Positions 49,581 to 58,259 of a stretch of 64,000 nucleotides of DNA are shown here, piece by piece. A program made the position numbers and the translations under genes. The stretch's first letter is position 1; each line of letters begins with the position of its first letter. Origin of the DNA: Gammaproteobacteria bacterium (GTDB lineage Bacteria; Pseudomonadota; Gammaproteobacteria; Xanthomonadales; Rhodanobacteraceae); the NCBI GenBank assembly GCA_021325195.1, contig JAJPHQ010000035.1:1-64000 (forward strand), read 5' to 3'. The notes beneath the pieces are model-generated. The model did not search any database, was not told the DNA's origin, and was given only the letters and a program-made list of their open reading frames with translations.

Positions 49581-50630
49581 ATGATGACCTCCGTATCGAT
49601 CCGTGCTGCTCGGATACGTTCCCTCCTGCGCGTTCCGCTGTGCGGGGCGCTGATCGCCGCGGCTGCAGCGATCGTGCTTGCCGGCTGCGGCCAGAACCAG
49701 AACGCGCCGCCGAAACAGGCGCCTGCCTCCGCACCCGCCGCGAAACCGCCGGTTGCCTCGGCACCGGCGGCCAGCGCACCGCCCGCCTCGGCAGCGCCGG
49801 CGCCGGCCTCGACCGCCGCGCAGGCCCAGGCAGCGCAGGCCAGACTGCAGTCTATGAGCGTGGACCAGTTGCTGGCCGCGGCCCGCGACGCGGTGAACCA
49901 GCAGCGGCTGGTCGCGCCCGCCTCGGACAACGCCTTCGAATACTACGAGGCTGCCCTGCAGAAGGATCCCAACAACCAGGTGGCCAGGGACGCGCTGCGC
50001 GAAACCTTCCCGTTCGGCGCCACCCAGGTCGAACGCACCATCTCGCAGAACAATTTCGACGAGGCCGACCGCGAGATCGGCCTGCTGGCCAAGGCCGATC
50101 CCACCAATTACACGTTGACCATCCTGCGCTCCAAGCTGGACGCGCAGCGCAAGCTGCAGCAGCGTCAGCAACAGCAGCAGGCGCAGAAGGAGGCCGAGCT
50201 TGCCGCCAAACAGGCTGCCGCCGCCAAGGCGGCGGCAGAGCAGGCTGCGGCGGCCAGGGCCGAAGCCGAACGTGCCGCTGCCGCGAAGGCCGCGCCGCCT
50301 CCCCCGCCGGTCGTGCGGACGCCCAAGCCCGCGCCGCCTCCGCCGTCCGCCGGTGAAACACGCGTGGCCGAGGTGATCCAGGCCGCCGCACCCAGTTATC
50401 CGATCGAGGCAGCGCGCAACCAGACCTCGGGCTACGCCGTGGTCGAGTTCACCGTCGAGCCGGATGGCTCGGTGAGCGATGCACACATCGTGGACTCCTC
50501 GCCGCGCCGGGTGTTCGACAACGCCGCGATCCAGGCGGTCAAGCGCTCGAGGTTCAAGCCGGCGCTGAAGGACGGCAAGCCCGTCTCCAGCGTCCTGCGC
50601 CGCCGGATCGATTTCAGGTTCGGGGGGTGA
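49581..50630 (+). CDS. TonB-family energy transducer-like protein with a lipobox
   Basis: A 349-residue protein. A hydrophobic N-terminal segment ends L33-A-G-C36, a lipobox. A Pro/Ala-rich linker follows (about 40-90), then a helical domain (about 98-190, possibly TPR-like). Next come a Gln-run and Ala/Lys/Glu-rich coil (about 190-240), a Pro-rich stretch, and a C-terminal TonB domain (about 258-349: APSYPIEAARNQTSGYAVVEFTVEPDGSV). TonB domains contact outer-membrane receptors. A lipid anchor in place of the usual transmembrane helix is odd. The start at 49581 precedes the signal. No exbB or exbD is nearby. Confidence 0.82.
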   Translation: MMTSVSIRAARIRSLLRVPLCGALIAAAAAIVLAGCGQNQNAPPKQAPASAPAAKPPVASAPAASAPPASAAPAPASTAAQAQAAQARLQSMSVDQLLAAARDAVNQQRLVAPASDNAFEYYEAALQKDPNNQVARDALRETFPFGATQVERTISQNNFDEADREIGLLAKADPTNYTLTILRSKLDAQRKLQQRQQQQQAQKEAELAAKQAAAAKAAAEQAAAARAEAERAAAAKAAPPPPPVVRTPKPAPPPPSAGETRVAEVIQAAAPSYPIEAARNQTSGYAVVEFTVEPDGSVSDAHIVDSSPRRVFDNAAIQAVKRSRFKPALKDGKPVSSVLRRRIDFRFGG

Positions 50631-50633
50631 GTC

Positions 50634-50808
50634 GCAGCGTTTACGCGATGCGTTGAATCGCATCGCGTGCTGCGACGAACGCCCGAAGCAGGATGCTGAG
50701 GGCCGGAGTTGCTTGGCGAGATCAGGATGATCGAGCCTGGCAACAGGGTCCATTTTTCGAAGGATGGGATGGCCGCCCGGGCGCCAAGCTCCAGGGATGG
50801 CTGCTTGC
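50634..50808. repeat. Direct repeat, copy 1 (about 175 bp)
   Basis: The unit begins GCAGCGTTTACGCGATGCG directly after the TonB-like gene and ends near GGCTGCTTGC. It is nearly identical to copy 2 apart from a 71-bp insertion there and a few point differences (for example CAACAGGGTCC versus CAACCGGGTCC). No gene is evident within it. Confidence 0.8.
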
Positions 50809-50821
50809 TTGAACTTTTTCA

Positions 50822-51067
50822 GCAGCGTTTACGCGATGCGTTGACTGCGCGCGCCGGGAACGCGCGCGAACGGCGGAGCCGGCCTGCAAGGCGAGCGCCA
50901 AGGAAGGCGCGAGTCATCGCATCGCGTGCTGCGACGAACGCCCGAAGCAGGATGCGGAGGGCCGGAGTTGCTTGGCGAGATCAGGATGATCGAGCCTGGC
51001 AACCGGGTCCATTTTTCGAAGAATGGGATGGCCGCCCGGGCGCCAAGTACCGGTGATGGTTGCTTGC
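50822..51067. repeat. Direct repeat, copy 2 with a 71-bp palindromic insertion
   Basis: It repeats copy 1 from GCAGCGTTTACGCGATGCG. Bases 50845-50915 are extra and contain GCGCC at 50895-50899 facing GGCGC at 50906-50910 around AAGGAA, plus CGCGCG arms on either side of CCGGGAA. The remaining bases to 51272 (about 200) show no feature I can name. Confidence 0.8.
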
Positions 51068-51272
51068 GCCTGGATGCTTCACCGCGCCGGCTGCCTGCAG
51101 GGTAGCTACAGTCCTTAGGCCAACCACGCCGTGGTCGCACGGCGAATCACGACCGGGCCGGCGTCACGCGCCACGAAAGGCTTGCGGCAAGCATCGACAC
51201 GGCGCTGCACGGTTCGCGGCATGCGAAACAGCACGCGCCGCACCGGCTCGGGCGCCGGAAGCAAGCCAGACC

Positions 51273-52562
51273 TCAACGCGAGCGCCGGTGATGCCGCGTG
51301 CGCGCCTTCCGCACGGGGTGCGCGGGTGCATCCAGTTGCGCCCAGTCCTCGTGGGGCAGACCCAGCAGCTTGTCGAACAGCATCGGCATCAGGCCGCCCG
51401 GCGCGACGCACTCGCAGTTCCACATCACCACGGCGCCGGCGTGGTATTCCGGGAAGAAGCCGATCATCGCCCGATAACCCTGCACCGCGCCGGCATGGAA
51501 GATCAGGGTATGGCCGGCGTAGTCGTATACGCGCCAGCCCAGCGCGTACTGCGCCTTCAGCACGCGGGCCCGCCGCCAGTTCGAGAACATCCGTTCGCTG
51601 GGCGTGTCCACCACCGGCGAGTGCAGGACCTCCAGCAGCGAGGGCGGCAGCACCATCGGACGGCCGCCCATCTGCGCGATCAGCCAGGTCTCCATGTCGC
51701 GCAGGCTGGCGTTGACGCCGGCCGCGGGAGGCACATAGAAGTTGTCGTTGGGTTCGAACGGGATCCAGCGGCTGCCCCGGTGGTAGTGGGGCCGCGCCCA
51801 GCTGCGGCTGGATTCCAGCGCATCGCGGCCATAGGTCGCGGTGGTCATGTCCAGCGGCAGGAACAGGTACTTGTCCACCAGGTGCTCGAAGAAGTCGCCG
51901 GTCTTGGCGTGGATCACGTCGCCGATCAGCGAGAACGCGACGTTCTGGTAGCCGTAGCAGTTGCCGGGATCGCAGGTGAGCCTGACCGTGTCCAGGCGGC
52001 GCACCAGTTCCTGGTAGGGCACGCCGTCCGAAAGCATGTTGTCGTAGGCGTTGGGCGGCAGGCCGACGCTCTGGCTCAGGATGTCACGCACGGTGGCCTG
52101 CTGCGAGGCATGCGCATCCTGCAGCTTGAAGAACGGCAGCACGTCGATCAGGCGGGTGTCCCAGGTCAGGTAGCCCTGTCGCACCAGCAGGCCGGTCAGC
52201 GCCGTCGCGAACGCCTTGGACAGCGAGGCCAGCCGGAACACGGTGTACGGCTGGACCTTCTCGCCGGTGGCAGCGTCGGCGTAACCGATGGTGCGTTCGT
52301 AACGCACCCTGTCGTTCACCACCACCGCGGTGGCGAGGCCGGCGACCTTGTCGGAGGCCGCGAGCTTGTCCAGCCAGTGGTCGTAATCGGTGATGGCGGC
52401 ATCCACGCGCCCGGCCGGCAACGCGGCGCGGTCGATGCCGGTGTGCACCACCCTGGGTTCGGGGGGAGGCGGATTGCCGTGCGTCTGCGCGCGCGGTGCG
52501 GCAGCTGCAAAACAGGAAATCAGCGCACAGGCGAATGCTGTGCAAACGGCCAATCGGTGCAT
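51273..52562 (-). CDS. Serine beta-lactamase-fold hydrolase (class C/esterase-like)
   Basis: A 429-residue exported protein with a signal peptide (about 1-23). The S113-L-S-K116 tetrad is the catalytic SxxK motif. GYQN in the region CYGYQNVAFSLIGD gives the YxN motif, and a C-terminal FHAGAVQGYRA segment is in the third-motif position. The family includes AmpC-type beta-lactamases, D-aminopeptidases and esterases; the substrate is not told by these motifs. The start at 52562 is where the signal peptide begins. It is divergent from lemA, 57 bp apart. Confidence 0.85.
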   Translation of the reverse strand: MHRLAVCTAFACALISCFAAAAPRAQTHGNPPPPEPRVVHTGIDRAALPAGRVDAAITDYDHWLDKLAASDKVAGLATAVVVNDRVRYERTIGYADAATGEKVQPYTVFRLASLSKAFATALTGLLVRQGYLTWDTRLIDVLPFFKLQDAHASQQATVRDILSQSVGLPPNAYDNMLSDGVPYQELVRRLDTVRLTCDPGNCYGYQNVAFSLIGDVIHAKTGDFFEHLVDKYLFLPLDMTTATYGRDALESSRSWARPHYHRGSRWIPFEPNDNFYVPPAAGVNASLRDMETWLIAQMGGRPMVLPPSLLEVLHSPVVDTPSERMFSNWRRARVLKAQYALGWRVYDYAGHTLIFHAGAVQGYRAMIGFFPEYHAGAVVMWNCECVAPGGLMPMLFDKLLGLPHEDWAQLDAPAHPVRKARTRHHRRSR

Positions 52563-52619
52563 GCTATGCTCAAATGAGCGGGCGCGCGCGGTCCCGCGGT
52601 CTGCGTCTGGGAGAGGGCT

Positions 52620-53207
52620 ATGGGCGTGATCATACTTCTGATCGTCATCGCGATCATTGTGATTTACCTGGTCGCGATCTACAACGGACTGGTCACCTCG
52701 CGCAATGCGTACAAGAACGCCTTCGCGCAGATCGATGTCCAGCTCACCCGCCGTCACGACCTGATCCCGAACCTGGTCGAGACCGCGAAGGGTTATCTCG
52801 CCCACGAGCGCGAAACCCTGGAAGCCGTCACGCAGGCGCGCGCCGCCGCGGTCAACGGCCTTGCCGCCGCCAAGGCGCGGCCCGGCGATCCCGAGGCGAT
52901 GAAACAGCTGGCCGGCAGCGAGAATGCCCTGACCCAGGCACTGGGCCGGCTGTTCGCGGTCAGCGAGGCCTATCCCGACCTCAAGGCCAGCCAGAACATG
53001 ATGCAGTTGTCCGAGGAGCTGACCTCGACCGAAAACCGCGTCGCCTTCGCGCGGCAGGCCTACAACGACGCGGTGATGAACTACAACAACAAGTGCCAGG
53101 TGTTCCCGTCCTCGCTGATCGCCGGGCCGTTCGGCTTCACCGCCGCGGAGCCGCTGGCGATCGACGATCCCGCCAAGCGCGAGGCGCCGAAGGTTTCCTT
53201 CACCTGA
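52620..53207 (+). CDS. LemA family membrane protein
   Basis: A 195-residue protein with a short periplasmic N-terminus and a single membrane helix (about 2-22). The LemA signature is IYNGLVTSRNAYKNAFAQID and RRHDLIPNLVETAKGYLAHE, followed by a helical bundle. The function of LemA is poorly known. In many bacteria it is encoded beside an HtpX-type M48 protease, as here (18-bp gap). GGGAGAGGG precedes the ATG. Confidence 0.92.
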   Translation: MGVIILLIVIAIIVIYLVAIYNGLVTSRNAYKNAFAQIDVQLTRRHDLIPNLVETAKGYLAHERETLEAVTQARAAAVNGLAAAKARPGDPEAMKQLAGSENALTQALGRLFAVSEAYPDLKASQNMMQLSEELTSTENRVAFARQAYNDAVMNYNNKCQVFPSSLIAGPFGFTAAEPLAIDDPAKREAPKVSFT

Positions 53208-53225
53208 TCCCGCTGGTACGCGCCG

Positions 53226-55214
53226 ATGGATTTCTTCGCCCAGCAGGCGCGGGTCCGGCGTTCGAGCCGCACCCTGGTGCTGCTGTTCGCGCTGGCGGTG
53301 CTGGCGATCGTGGTCGCGGTCGATCTGGTCTGCGCGTTCGTGCTGGGCGTGGGCCTGCGCGCGGCACCGTTGCTGGCGATCGCGCTCGCGGTGGTCATCG
53401 TGATCGCGCTGTGTTCGGCCTACCGCATCGCCAGCCTCGCCGGGGGCGGCGCCGCGGTGGCGCGCAGCATGAACGCGAGCGAGGTGCCGGCCGATACCGC
53501 CAACCCGCAATGGAAGCGCCTGCGCAACGTGATCGAGGAAGTCGCGATCGCGTCGGGCGTGCCGGTGCCGGAAATCTACGTGATGCAGGACGAGCCCGGC
53601 ATCAACGCGTTCGCGGCCGGCTACACGCCCACCGACGCCGCGGTGTGCGTGACCCAAGGCTGCCTGGACAAGCTCAACCGCGACGAATTGCAGGGCGTGA
53701 TCGCCCACGAGTTCAGCCACGTGCTGAATGGCGACATGCGGCTGAACATCCGGCTGATCGGGCTGTTGTTCGGGATCATGGCGATCGGCGTGATCGGGCG
53801 GTTCCTGCTCTACAGCGGCAGCGGCCGCAGCAGCCGGCGCGACGGCGGCAACGTCGCGCTGGCCGGCCTCGCGCTGTTCATCGTCGGATCGATCGGCCTG
53901 TTTTTCGGCAAGCTGATCCAGGCCGCGGTGGCGCGCTCGCGCGAATCGCTGGCCGACGCGTCGGCGGTGCAGTTCACCCGCCAGACCTCAGGCATCGCCG
54001 GCGCGCTCAAGAAGATCGCCGCGTTCGCCGAAGGCTCGGCGTTGCAGGCATCCGGACGTGACGAGGTGCGGCACATGCTGTTCGGCGACGCCGAGCGCGG
54101 CTCGCTGTTCGCGACCCATCCGCCGATCCTGGAGCGCATCAGGGCGCTGGAACCCGGGTTCGACCCCAGCGAGCTGGACGCGATCGTGAAGCAGTGGCTT
54201 GCCTCGGGCGGCAGGCCCGAGTCGATCGAGCTGCACGCCGAACCGCACGACTGGGAAAAGGCCGTGCACGATTTCGCGGTGGCCGACGGCGATGTCGGCG
54301 AGCCGCTGCCGGGCTTTCCGCCGTCGTCGCAGGCCGCGCAGGCAGCGCCGGCAGCGTCCGGCGCCGTTCCTCCTCGGGCAGCAGCGCTGGCAATCACCGC
54401 CGCCGGGGTCGCGGCGCAGGTGGCCTCGCCCGGCACCGACGACTACCGTGCCGCCGCGCAACTGCGCGCGCGCGTTCCCGATGCGCTGGCCGCGGCCGCG
54501 CGCGATCCACGTGGCGCGCTGGCGGTGATTTTCGCGCTGGCGGTTTCCGAACATCCGGATCTGCAGACGCAGCAGCTGGAAACGGTCGCGCAGGCGTTCG
54601 ATGCTTCGATGGCCGATGCCGTGCGCAACCTGCTCGCGGACGTGGCGGCGCTGCATCCGATGCTGCGGCTGCCGCTGGCGCAACTGGCGTTTCCGGCATT
54701 GAAGCGCCGTCCACGCCCCGAACTCGACCGTTTCACGGCTGCGCTGGACAAGCTGATCCACGCCGACGGACGCGTCGATCTGGACGAATACTGCCTGGCC
54801 AAGCTGGTGCAGGTGCAGGTGATCGCGGCGCTGGATCCGTCCGCGCATTTCAAGCCGGGCAATCTGCGCCTGACCGAGGCACAGGCTTCCCTGCGCGACC
54901 TGTGCGCGCTGATGGCGCATTTCGGCAACGACGACGCCGACACCGCGCGCCGCGCGTTCCAGGCGGCGATGCAGGAGGCGCTGCCGGGCGCGGGCGTGAT
55001 GTACGCGATCCCCGAAGACTGGCAGGGCGCATTGGACGCGGCGCTGGCGGAACTTGCGCGGCTCTCGCCCGAGGGCAAGCAGCTCACCGTGCGCGCGCTG
55101 ACCCGCGCGATCGCCGCCGACGGGGTCGTGAACGTGGCCGAATCGGAGTTGCTGCGCGTGGTGTGTGCGGTGCTGGGTTGTCCCCTGCCGCCCATCCTTG
55201 GCGATCATCCATGA
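53226..55214 (+). CDS. M48 family metallopeptidase with TerB-like C-terminus
   Basis: A 662-residue inner-membrane protease. Two helices (about 17-72) come first, then a peptidase domain with zinc motif H161-E-F-S-H165 and a further ligand in ESLADASAVQ. Two more helices lie near 180-230. After an Ala-rich linker (about 375-415) a helical region carries two ADGxV-x-x-x-E motifs (HADGRVDLDEY and AADGVVNVAESELL), as in TerB-like domains. It probably degrades misfolded membrane proteins. Its last codons and stop lie within a fragment of the following tandem repeat. Confidence 0.88.
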   Translation: MDFFAQQARVRRSSRTLVLLFALAVLAIVVAVDLVCAFVLGVGLRAAPLLAIALAVVIVIALCSAYRIASLAGGGAAVARSMNASEVPADTANPQWKRLRNVIEEVAIASGVPVPEIYVMQDEPGINAFAAGYTPTDAAVCVTQGCLDKLNRDELQGVIAHEFSHVLNGDMRLNIRLIGLLFGIMAIGVIGRFLLYSGSGRSSRRDGGNVALAGLALFIVGSIGLFFGKLIQAAVARSRESLADASAVQFTRQTSGIAGALKKIAAFAEGSALQASGRDEVRHMLFGDAERGSLFATHPPILERIRALEPGFDPSELDAIVKQWLASGGRPESIELHAEPHDWEKAVHDFAVADGDVGEPLPGFPPSSQAAQAAPAASGAVPPRAAALAITAAGVAAQVASPGTDDYRAAAQLRARVPDALAAAARDPRGALAVIFALAVSEHPDLQTQQLETVAQAFDASMADAVRNLLADVAALHPMLRLPLAQLAFPALKRRPRPELDRFTAALDKLIHADGRVDLDEYCLAKLVQVQVIAALDPSAHFKPGNLRLTEAQASLRDLCALMAHFGNDDADTARRAFQAAMQEALPGAGVMYAIPEDWQGALDAALAELARLSPEGKQLTVRALTRAIAADGVVNVAESELLRVVCAVLGCPLPPILGDHP

Positions 55215-55552
55215 TCGCTGGCTTGTCACTGCGATCGTCCATGAACGCTGCCCGCAGCCAGGATTTCGTGACGCCGTGCGATTTGCCTTGCTCTTGCCGA
55301 GCGAAGTGGACATCCCTGTCCGCATTTGTCGAAAGATGCGATCGTCCATGATCGCTGCCAGCAGCCACGATTTCGTGACCTTGTGCGTTTTACGTTGCTC
55401 TTGCCAAGCGAAGCGGACATCCCTGTCCGCATTTGTCGAAAAGATGCGATCGTCCATGATCGCTGCCAGCAGCCAGGATTTCGTGACGCCGTACGATTTG
55501 CCTTGCTCTTGCCGAGCGAAGCGGACATCCCTGTCCGCATTTTTCGAAGAGC
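55201..55552. repeat. Tandem repeat, three copies of 107/108 bp plus a partial copy
   Basis: Units begin GCGATCGTCCATGA at 55231, 55338 and 55446, giving periods of 107 and 108 bp. A partial unit at 55201-55222 overlaps the end of the M48 gene. Each unit has a small hairpin GCGATC/GATCGC at its start and a second, GCGGACA-TCCC-TGTCCGC or a near variant, later in the unit. Copies differ by a few bases. This fills the 368-bp gap before the MFS gene. Confidence 0.85.
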
Positions 55553-55582
55553 TCTCACCCATTCTTCATCGAGCGTGACGGG

Positions 55583-56899
55583 ATGACGCCGCGGATTGCC
55601 GTGCGCTACGGCGAGGGACGCACGCTGTTGCCCGCCGCGCTGGCGTTTTTCTGCCTGCTGGCGGCGTATTACGTGATCCGGCCGGTGCGTGATCAACTGG
55701 CCGGTGCCACGGGTTCGGTGGCGTTGCCGCTGTTCTATGGCGGCACCTTCATCGCCACGCTGGCGATCACGCCGGTGTTCGGCTGGCTCACCGCGCGGCT
55801 GCCGAGGCGCGCGTTGCTGGGCTGGAGCTACGGGTTCTTCATCGTGTGCCTGATCGCGTTCGTGCCGCTGTTCGCGCAGCAGACGCGGATCGGCGCGCGC
55901 ACGCTGGGGATCGGGTTCTACGTCTGGGTCAGCGTCTTCAACCTGTTCGTGGTGTCGCTGTTCTGGAGCCTGATGGCGGACCTGTTCGACAACCTGCAGG
56001 CAAGGCGGCTGTTCCCGCTGATCGCGCTGGGCGGGGCGCTGGGCGCGCTGGCCGGGCCGGCGCTCACGTCGTTGCTGGCGGTGCGGATCGGCGTGCCGCC
56101 GTTGCTGGGGGTGTCGGCGCTGCTGCTGCTGGTCGCGCTGGGCCTGATGCTGCACCTGTCGGCATCGCGATCGAGGGAGCGGCCCGGCGACGAGGCGGCG
56201 GTCGGCGGCTCGCTGCTGGCCGGCCTGCGCGCTGCGTTCGCCGAGCCGTTCGTGCGCCGGATGGCGCTGCTGATGCTGTTCTCGGACGGCGTGGGCACGC
56301 TGGCCTACGCGCTGGTGGCCGATTACGCCAGGGCGCACTACAGCGATGCCGCGCTGCGCACCGCGTTCTACGGCCACATGGATTTCGTGATCAACCTGCT
56401 GCAGATGCTGCTGCAGGTCGGCGTGACGCGCTGGCTGCTGGTGCGGTTCGGGATCGTTTCCGGCCTGGTGTTGCCGGCCGCGGTGAACGTCCTGATGCTG
56501 CTGGCGGTGGCGCTGTTCGGCGCCGCCCATTTCGGCGTGGGCGGCTTCACCGTCGCGCTGATCCCGCTGATGCTGATCGTCACGCGCAGCTTCGCCTACG
56601 GCGTGATCAAGCCGGCGTCCGACGCGCTGTACACCCGCACCGCGCGCGAGATCCGCTACAAGGGCAAGAACTTCGTCGAGACCGCGGTGTGGCGGTTCGG
56701 CGATCTCGCCGTCACCAGCGCGCTGAACGGTTTGCGCGAACTGGGCGCCACGCTCGGCGTGATCGGATTCGCGTCAGCCGCTGCGGCCGCGCTGGCGGGC
56801 TGGTTCGGCTGGCGCGCGGTGGTCGCGAGCCGCGAAACGGCCCGGCGATCGACCGGCCCGTCCGCGGATGAACGCGGATCCACGGCGCGGCCCGGATGA
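55583..56899 (+). CDS. MFS transporter, NTP/NDP-exchange-like
   Basis: A 438-residue protein with about twelve membrane helices. The start of the first helix reads LLAAYYVIRPVRDQLAG, a pattern seen in bacterial MFS proteins annotated near the ATP/ADP translocase group. A conserved loop FLxxRKxYKGKNFVE-like segment (IRYKGKNFVETAVWRFGD) occurs before helix 11. The substrate is unknown. The basic tail after residue 410 is disordered. The ATG at 55583 follows GACGG. Confidence 0.75.
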   Translation: MTPRIAVRYGEGRTLLPAALAFFCLLAAYYVIRPVRDQLAGATGSVALPLFYGGTFIATLAITPVFGWLTARLPRRALLGWSYGFFIVCLIAFVPLFAQQTRIGARTLGIGFYVWVSVFNLFVVSLFWSLMADLFDNLQARRLFPLIALGGALGALAGPALTSLLAVRIGVPPLLGVSALLLLVALGLMLHLSASRSRERPGDEAAVGGSLLAGLRAAFAEPFVRRMALLMLFSDGVGTLAYALVADYARAHYSDAALRTAFYGHMDFVINLLQMLLQVGVTRWLLVRFGIVSGLVLPAAVNVLMLLAVALFGAAHFGVGGFTVALIPLMLIVTRSFAYGVIKPASDALYTRTAREIRYKGKNFVETAVWRFGDLAVTSALNGLRELGATLGVIGFASAAAAALAGWFGWRAVVASRETARRSTGPSADERGSTARPG

Positions 56900-56984
56900 A
56901 ACGCAGCGGCATCCGGGAGGATCCGCCGGGATTCCGGTGCGGCGCGCCCGCATCCGGGTCCCGTTGCTTCGCTGCTGCAGCGGT

Positions 56985-57413
56985 TCAACCGGCGATGTAG
57001 CGCTGCAGGTGATCGATCTCCTGCGCCTGATCGTCGATCACCGCCTTGACCAGATCGCCGATCGAGACCACGCCGACCACCCGCCCGTTCTCGACCACCG
57101 GCAGGTGCCGCACCCGCGCGTCGGTGCACAGGCGCATGCACTCATCGACGGTCGAGGACAGTTGCACGCTCATCGGCGCGGGCGTCATGATTTCCGAAAC
57201 CGGCGTCTCGCGCGACGAGCGGCCCTTCAGGATCACCTTGCGGGCGTAATCGCGCTCGGTGACGATGCCCGCCAGGGTGTCGCCGCGCATCACCAGCAGC
57301 GCGCCGATGCCGTGCTCGGCCATGCGGCGGATCGCCTCCAGCACCGGCGCCTCCGGCGCGATCGTGAACACCTGGTTGCCTTTGGCCTCCAGCAGATGTC
57401 GGACTTGCCTCAT
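56985..57413 (-). CDS. CBS-domain pair protein
   Basis: A 142-residue protein made of two CBS motifs (about 8-62 and 73-128: GIGALLVMRGDTLAGIVTERD and VRHLPVVENGRVVGVVSIGD). Such stand-alone CBS pairs bind adenine nucleotides or SAM and act as regulatory or redox-sensing modules. No partner domain is present. It is convergent with the MFS gene and lies 57 bp from mtgA on the same strand. Confidence 0.9.
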   Translation of the reverse strand: MRQVRHLLEAKGNQVFTIAPEAPVLEAIRRMAEHGIGALLVMRGDTLAGIVTERDYARKVILKGRSSRETPVSEIMTPAPMSVQLSSTVDECMRLCTDARVRHLPVVENGRVVGVVSIGDLVKAVIDDQAQEIDHLQRYIAG

Positions 57414-57470
57414 GGTTGTTTCCCCTCGCGAGTGGGGCAGGTTTCGAGATTCTAATCCTCCACGCCGCGG

Positions 57471-58259
57471 TCAGCGCCGCCGGCGGCGCTCTTCCACGCG
57501 CGGGCGCGGCGGATGCGGGTCGAGCACGTAGGCAACGCCGCCCAATTGCCGCATCTGCTGCTCGATCCACGCCGCACGCCGCAGCACGTAAGGCGACGGC
57601 CGGTCGGCGTGCCAGCCGCGCGGATCGGGCAGCACCGCGGCCAGCAGCGCGGCCTGGTGCGCGCTCAGGCGCGAGGCCGGTTCTTGGAAATACGCCTGCG
57701 AAGCCGCCTCCACGCCGTAGATGCCGTCGCCCAGTTCGGCGATGTTGGCGTACACCTCGAGCACGCGGCGCTTGGGCCAGGTCAGGTCGATCAGCACAGT
57801 GAAATACGCTTCAAGGCCCTTGCGCACGAAGCTGCGGCCGCCCCACAGGAAAAGATTCCGCGCCACCTGCTGGGTGATGGTGCTGGCGCCGCGCAGGTGT
57901 CCGCCTGCTTCCGCCGCGTCGATCGCGGAACGGATCGAGGCAACGTCGAAACCGTGATTGAAGGGGAAGGTCTGGTCCTCGCCGGCCACCATGGCCAGCG
58001 GTGCGACCGGTGCTATCCGGCTCCACGGCACCCATCGATAGCGCAAGCGGAAATCCCGCTCGCCGTGCAGCAGCGCCCCGATCCGGCGCTCGATCATGTA
58101 GGCACTGGTCAGCGGCGGCACGAAACGCAGCGCCAGCACCGCGAACCAGGTGATCGCGAGGAACGCGAGCAGCAGGCGCAGCGCGGCGCGGGCAATCCGG
58201 CGGCCCGGTGACCGCCGTGGCTGCCGTCCGCCCGCTGCCGCCGGACCCGCCGCCGTCAT
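57471..58259 (-). CDS. mtgA: Monofunctional biosynthetic peptidoglycan transglycosylase
   Basis: A 262-residue GT51 enzyme. One membrane helix (about 22-44) is followed by the catalytic motif EDQTFPFNHGFD with its essential glutamate. GASTITQQVARNLFL (motif 2) and KRRVLEVYANIAELGDGIYG (motifs 3-4) follow. It polymerises lipid II glycan strands in the periplasm. The ATG at 58259 overlaps the stop of the upstream signalling gene (ATGA), so the two are translationally coupled. The C-terminus is Arg/Pro-rich. Confidence 0.94.
   Translation of the reverse strand: MTAAGPAAAGGRQPRRSPGRRIARAALRLLLAFLAITWFAVLALRFVPPLTSAYMIERRIGALLHGERDFRLRYRWVPWSRIAPVAPLAMVAGEDQTFPFNHGFDVASIRSAIDAAEAGGHLRGASTITQQVARNLFLWGGRSFVRKGLEAYFTVLIDLTWPKRRVLEVYANIAELGDGIYGVEAASQAYFQEPASRLSAHQAALLAAVLPDPRGWHADRPSPYVLRRAAWIEQQMRQLGGVAYVLDPHPPRPRVEERRRRR

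Noticed and set aside
55201-55552. Possible CRISPR array
   Set aside because: The unit is 107/108 bp with no variable spacers between short repeats, and no cas genes are present.
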